A stretch of 64,000 nucleotides of DNA from Mucilaginibacter flavidus (lineage in GTDB: Bacteria; Bacteroidota; Bacteroidia; Sphingobacteriales; Sphingobacteriaceae). Both the position numbers and the translations under genes were made by a program. This document shows, in pieces, positions 60,227 through 64,000 of the stretch. The notes beneath the pieces are model-generated. The model ran no database searches, was not told where the DNA came from, and saw only the letters and a list, made by a program, of their open reading frames with translations. Within the stretch, counting starts at the first letter, position 1. Each line of letters opens with the position of its first letter. Location of the stretch: assembly GCF_024055575.1 (NCBI RefSeq), contig NZ_JAMXOE010000006.1, positions 1 through 64,000 on the forward strand, written 5' to 3'.

Positions 60227-62815
60227 TTATTTTTTTGGTTCATCCCCTGCTGGCTCTTCCCCTGCAGCTTCTGTTGCTGGGTTTTCTCCGCCGCCGTTCT
60301 CTGTACCGGTGTTTTCAGCATTTTCGTCCACCTCTTTTTCTTCATCCTCATCATGCTCAATATTGGCTACCGATGCTATTTCGTCATCGCCTTTCAATGT
60401 TATCAACCTAACACCCTGTGTAGCACGGCCCATAGTTCTCAATTCACTAATGGCAATACGGATTAAAATTCCAGATTTGTTGATTATCATCAAATCCTCA
60501 TTATCAGTAACACCTTTTATGGCAACAAGTTTTCCTGTTTTCTCAGTAATGTTTAAAGTTTTTACACCCTTGCCACCACGGTTGGTTACACGGTAGTCGT
60601 CAATGTCTGTACGCTTGCCGTAACCTTTTTCTGACACTACCAGCACGGTTGTTTCCGGGTTATCGATACTTATCATACCAACAACTTCATCTGCTTCATT
60701 TTCAAGCGATATACCTCTCACCCCGGTTGCGGTCCTGCCCATAGGCCTAACAGTCGACTCGTTGAAGCGAATTGCACGGCCCGATTTAAGCGCCATTACA
60801 ATTTCGCTGCTGCCGGTAGTTAAAGTTGCCTCTAATAACGAATCGCCTTCGTTAATGTTAATGGCGTTAATGCCATTTGCACGAGGACGTGAATAAGCCT
60901 CGAGCGACGTTTTCTTGATGGTACCTTTTTTGGTACACATAATAATAAAGTTGTTCTCCAGGTACTCGGTATCTTTAAGGCTGATTAACTTAATGTAAGC
61001 CTTGATGTTCTCTTCCTTAGGTATATTGATGATATTCTGGATCGCACGACCTTTCGAAGTACGCGTTCCTTCCGGAATTTCAAACACCCGCAGCCAGAAA
61101 CATTGTCCCGACTCAGTAAAGAACAACATATAATTATGGTTCGATGCTATCAGCAGGTGCTCAATAAAGTCGGCATCGCGGCTATTGCTGCCGATCGCGC
61201 CTTTACCACCCCTGCCCTGCCTGCGGTACTCGGTTAACGGTGTACGTTTAATGTACCCTTCACGAGATATCGTGATTACAACATCCTCATCCTCAATAAA
61301 GTCTTCCGTGTTCATCTCTGCCGATGAGTGTACCATTTCGGTTTTGCGCTCATCGCCATATTTATCGCGGATCTCAATCAACTCATCTTTAATTATCTGC
61401 ATCCGCAGGCCTTCATCAGCCAAAATAGATTTCAAATAATCAATCAGTTTCATTAAGCCTTCGTACTCGTCTTTAATCTTATCGCGTTCCAGGCCAGTTA
61501 ACCTTCTTAGGGTCATGTCCAGGATAGCGCGTGCCTGTAAGTCGCTGAGGCCAAATTGGGTAATTAACCCCTCTCTTGCATCATCAGGTGTGTTTGATGC
61601 CCTGATCAACTTGATTACCTCGTCCAAATGATCTAAGGCAATCAGCAAACCCTCTAAAATATGCGCGCGTTTTTCCGCTTCAGAAAGCTCAAACTTGGCG
61701 CGGCGGATTACCACCTCGTGCCTGTGTTCAACAAAATGGTGAATCAGGTCCTTCAGGTTAAGCAGCATAGGCCTGCCATGTACCAACGCAATATTGTTTA
61801 TACTGAACGATGTTTGCAGGGCGGTGTGCTTATACAGATTATTAAGAACTATAGCAGCATTGGCATCGCGCTTTATTTCATAAACTACGCGGATACCTTC
61901 CCTGTTCGATTCGTCCCTGATAGCTGATATACCATCAATTTTCTTGTCGTTTACCAGTTCGGCAGTACGCTCAATCATCAGTGCCTTATTTATCTGGTAA
62001 GGAATTTCAGATACGATAATACGTTCGCGGTCGCCGTTATAAATTTCAATTTCAGCCCTCGAGCGGATAACTATCCTGCCGCGACCGGTCTCAAAAGCCT
62101 GGCGCGCCCCTTCATAGCCATATATGATTGCTCCTGTTGGAAAATCAGGGCCTTTGATGTGCACCATTAATCCATCAACGGTGATATCGCGATCATCAAT
62201 AAGTGCCAGTGTAGCGTTAACAACCTCGGTAAGGTTGTGAGGCGCCATATTGGTCGCCATACCCACCGCGATACCCGATGCACCGTTAACCAAAAGGTTA
62301 GGGAATTTGGCGGGTAAAACAGTTGGTTCCTGTAACGAGTCGTCGAAGTTTAGCTGGAAATCAATAGTGTCTTTATTGATATCGGCAAGCATTTCTTCAG
62401 CAATTTTTTCTAGTCTTGCTTCTGTATAACGCATTGCCGCAGGCTGGTCACCATCAATCGAACCGTAATTACCCTGTCCCTCAACAAAGGGATAGCGCAG
62501 GCTCCAGTCCTGTGCCATACGAACCATGGCATCATAAACTGATGTATCGCCATGCGGGTGGTACTTACCCAGCACCTCTCCTACTATACGGGCCGATTTT
62601 TTGTAGGGCTTATTGTTGGCCAAACCCAAATCAAGCATGCCATATAAAACGCGCCTGTGAACCGGTTTTAAACCGTCGCGAACATCAGGCAATGCACGCG
62701 ATACGATAACCGACATTGAATAATCAATGTAGGCTGCTCGCATTTCTTCATCAATATTTATGGAAATTATTCTGTCTTCTGGTGGGGTATTTCCGTTTCC
62801 TGTTTCTTCGGCCAT
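60227..62815 (-). CDS. gyrA: DNA gyrase subunit A
   Basis: 862 residues. The breakage-reunion domain has the catalytic Tyr130 in [12 protein letters not shown]; the quinolone-determining region reads [20 protein letters not shown], with Thr91 and Asp95 at the E. coli Ser83 and Asp87 positions. The C-terminal DNA-wrapping domain has six blades, including the GyrA box QGRGGKGA (within [13 protein letters not shown]). A tail of about 45 residues is strongly acidic ([16 protein letters not shown] onwards). Gyrase introduces negative supercoils. It heads an operon with two exported TPR proteins. Confidence 0.97.
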   Translation of the reverse strand: MAEETGNGNTPPEDRIISINIDEEMRAAYIDYSMSVIVSRALPDVRDGLKPVHRRVLYGMLDLGLANNKPYKKSARIVGEVLGKYHPHGDTSVYDAMVRMAQDWSLRYPFVEGQGNYGSIDGDQPAAMRYTEARLEKIAEEMLADINKDTIDFQLNFDDSLQEPTVLPAKFPNLLVNGASGIAVGMATNMAPHNLTEVVNATLALIDDRDITVDGLMVHIKGPDFPTGAIIYGYEGARQAFETGRGRIVIRSRAEIEIYNGDRERIIVSEIPYQINKALMIERTAELVNDKKIDGISAIRDESNREGIRVVYEIKRDANAAIVLNNLYKHTALQTSFSINNIALVHGRPMLLNLKDLIHHFVEHRHEVVIRRAKFELSEAEKRAHILEGLLIALDHLDEVIKLIRASNTPDDAREGLITQFGLSDLQARAILDMTLRRLTGLERDKIKDEYEGLMKLIDYLKSILADEGLRMQIIKDELIEIRDKYGDERKTEMVHSSAEMNTEDFIEDEDVVITISREGYIKRTPLTEYRRQGRGGKGAIGSNSRDADFIEHLLIASNHNYMLFFTESGQCFWLRVFEIPEGTRTSKGRAIQNIINIPKEENIKAYIKLISLKDTEYLENNFIIMCTKKGTIKKTSLEAYSRPRANGINAININEGDSLLEATLTTGSSEIVMALKSGRAIRFNESTVRPMGRTATGVRGISLENEADEVVGMISIDNPETTVLVVSEKGYGKRTDIDDYRVTNRGGKGVKTLNITEKTGKLVAIKGVTDNEDLMIINKSGILIRIAISELRTMGRATQGVRLITLKGDDEIASVANIEHDEDEEKEVDENAENTGTENGGGENPATEAAGEEPAGDEPKK

Positions 62816-62972
62816 TTTTTATTTCTCTGTAGATTCTTCTCTATAATCGTGTATAAAAAAAGTGTTCCTATACAACCCGCGAAGTTAAGAAAAATTATGG
62901 TTTTTACCACGAATGTTGGTAACAAATCCGCTGTGAATAAGTCCCCGATGCGGTTATCGCAGACATATTACC

Positions 62973-63439
62973 TCAATCATTAGAATTGGACCGATTGTCC
63001 TGACTTGATGACAGTAGCCTTATATCTTCATTACAATCAAATATCAATTCGTTTCTAATTTTTGACGATAACACATCGTTTTCAATCAACAATTTAACAA
63101 CATCATGACTGTGAATTGCGCAGGTTGTTTTATTATACAAGGTTTCCAGCGGCGTAGCGCATTCTTTGGTTTTGTTAAAGCGATATATTGTTAAAATAGG
63201 GAATTTAAAATGGAAGTTTTTATTTTTTCTCCTTTACCGGATAATAAAATAAGCTCGTACAAATAAGGCGCACGACTGCTTTCACACTGCCCGTCATATG
63301 CAAAATTCTTTATACAAGCTTTTGTTATCTCGGCAGAAAAATCAATTTGGGGATTGTCTCGCAGCAAAAAATGGACCGCGCCGGTTCCTCTTCTTATCGA
63401 GCTTCTGAATTGTTGTTTGATAATTCTTGCTCCCGGCAT
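62973..63439 (-). pseudogene. Uncharacterised gene split by a frameshift
   Basis: The first part, from ATG 63439, encodes 82 residues and stops at 63191 after ILNSLF. From about 63195 to 62973 another frame continues as a protein-like text (IYRFNKTKECATPLETLYNK, HDVVKLLIENDVL, ELIFDCNEDIRLLSSS). One extra T in the CTATTTTAAC run at about 63195 would join the two frames into one protein of about 155 residues. The second half faintly resembles ankyrin repeats. It is a frameshift mutation or a sequencing error in a homopolymer. It fills most of the gap before gyrA and is 4 bp behind the next upstream gene. Confidence 0.65.
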
Positions 63440-63443
63440 TAAA

Positions 63444-63851
63444 CTATTTCTTTTTCCAATACTCCACTACTTTATTGCCGTTAGGAAGCGTGCCGCTAAG
63501 GATTAACGTATCATTATGGATAGTATAAAGGTAATGCACCGTCACCCCTATCAGCTGCGAATCCTGCGAACTGTAGGTTTGCGTTTCTGAACAAGTGGCG
63601 GCAGTTACCGTGTAATCCCCAGTCTCATATTTATGTGGCTTTTCTCCCTTCTCCAGCAAAAACGACTCAAAGCTTTTTGAGCCGTATTTGCGCTGTAGCG
63701 AGTAATCTGTCGGCGCGCCCTCAGCTTTTCCATTGAATATGTCGCCGGCGTACTCCCAGGTACCTTTAAGCGGGTTGGAAGCATTGAATGATGTCATAAC
63801 CAAGGTTAAGATAAATAAGCAACCTATTTTGTATGTTTTCCCTTTATTCAT
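63444..63851 (-). CDS. Small exported lipocalin-like protein
   Basis: 135 residues with a signal peptide (about 1-24). After it, LKGTWEYAGDIFNGK is the kind of start seen in lipocalin-like DUF4488-type proteins, and the C-terminal HNDTLILSGTLPNGNKVVEYWKK completes a beta-barrel pattern. The function is unknown. It is followed after 4 bp by the frameshifted gene, so the two probably formed one operon. The last 149 bp of the window hold no recognisable feature. Confidence 0.72.
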   Translation of the reverse strand: MNKGKTYKIGCLFILTLVMTSFNASNPLKGTWEYAGDIFNGKAEGAPTDYSLQRKYGSKSFESFLLEKGEKPHKYETGDYTVTAATCSETQTYSSQDSQLIGVTVHYLYTIHNDTLILSGTLPNGNKVVEYWKKK

Positions 63852-64000
63852 AGATATTTAAACACCGATTATTGATGGATATTGCAACGCCGCGCAGTAT
63901 ATGACAATGCATTGGTCGCTATTTAAATCCATGCTATTCCTTTTTTTAATAACGATATTGTCTTCTCCTCTTCGCTTCCAGCTTCGGGTTTATAGTTATA

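Noticed and set aside
62530..62560. Thr at the GyrA position equivalent to E. coli Ser83 as a quinolone-resistance mutation
   Set aside because: Thr is the wild-type residue in many species, so it is not evidence of resistance.
60309..62709. Several plus-strand ORFs of 80-100 codons opposite gyrA
   Set aside because: They are antisense shadows of a clearly conserved gene, with unnatural composition.

Overview
The window reads as chromosomal DNA of a soil- or plant-associated Bacteroidota, most likely family Sphingobacteriaceae and Mucilaginibacter-like. The reasons are the SusC/SusD pair, many Bacteroidota-type enzymes (GH18, GH95, GH115, CE15), a CzcA transporter fused to a TolC-like domain, a reg_prop/Y_Y_Y sensor kinase, and near-absence of Shine-Dalgarno signals. 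The genus is an inference from protein style, because no rRNA is present. I saw no rRNA, tRNA, CRISPR array or intact insertion sequence.

Layout. 1-206 is the 5' part of a class C group II intron on the minus strand, inserted right behind the terminator of a small histidine kinase gene. 1.2-7.6 kb holds a GH18 protein, a small anchored protein, three AhpD-like peroxidase-fold proteins around an MFS transporter, and a DUF3179 membrane protein. 7.6-13.9 kb has MORN and TPR proteins and a large periplasmic-propeller histidine kinase. 14.0-16.9 kb has a repeat pair, a nucleoid-associated protein and mnmE. 17.0-18.5 kb is a graveyard: a P-type ATPase fragment and a GH130 gene with an internal deletion and a frameshift. 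18.6-25.1 kb is a metal-efflux cluster (small PPKSC protein, CzcA-TolC fusion, adaptor lipoprotein, nonsense-interrupted lipoprotein).

25.4-34.0 kb is the most coherent system. A LacI-type regulator is divergent from a GH115 alpha-glucuronidase, followed by an SDR, an SGNH/sialate-type acetylesterase and a CE15 glucuronoyl esterase. Two operators share the core TGCAATCGATTGCA, one of them inside a 38-bp perfect palindrome. Together these genes look like a small regulon that strips side chains from glucuronoxylan: deacetylation, cleavage of lignin esters, removal of (methyl)glucuronate and processing of the released sugar. It has no SusCD pair of its own.

34.2-39.4 kb has an SRPBCC protein, a class A beta-lactamase-like hydrolase flanked by short repeats, and a cobalamin riboswitch controlling a BtuB-like receptor and a DUF6580 membrane protein. 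39.5-46.0 kb has a sirtuin lacking its zinc cysteines, an isolated SusC/SusD pair and a MITE-like element. 46-54 kb has a Dph6-like ligase, an overlapping repair-flavoured operon (fRMsr, hydrolase, 3-methyladenine glycosylase), kynureninase, a histone-deacetylase-family protein and a GH95-like enzyme. 54-64 kb, all on the minus strand, has a MATE pump, AlbA_2 and GNAT proteins, an SDR, a gyrA-TPR-TPR operon, a frameshifted gene and a small exported protein.
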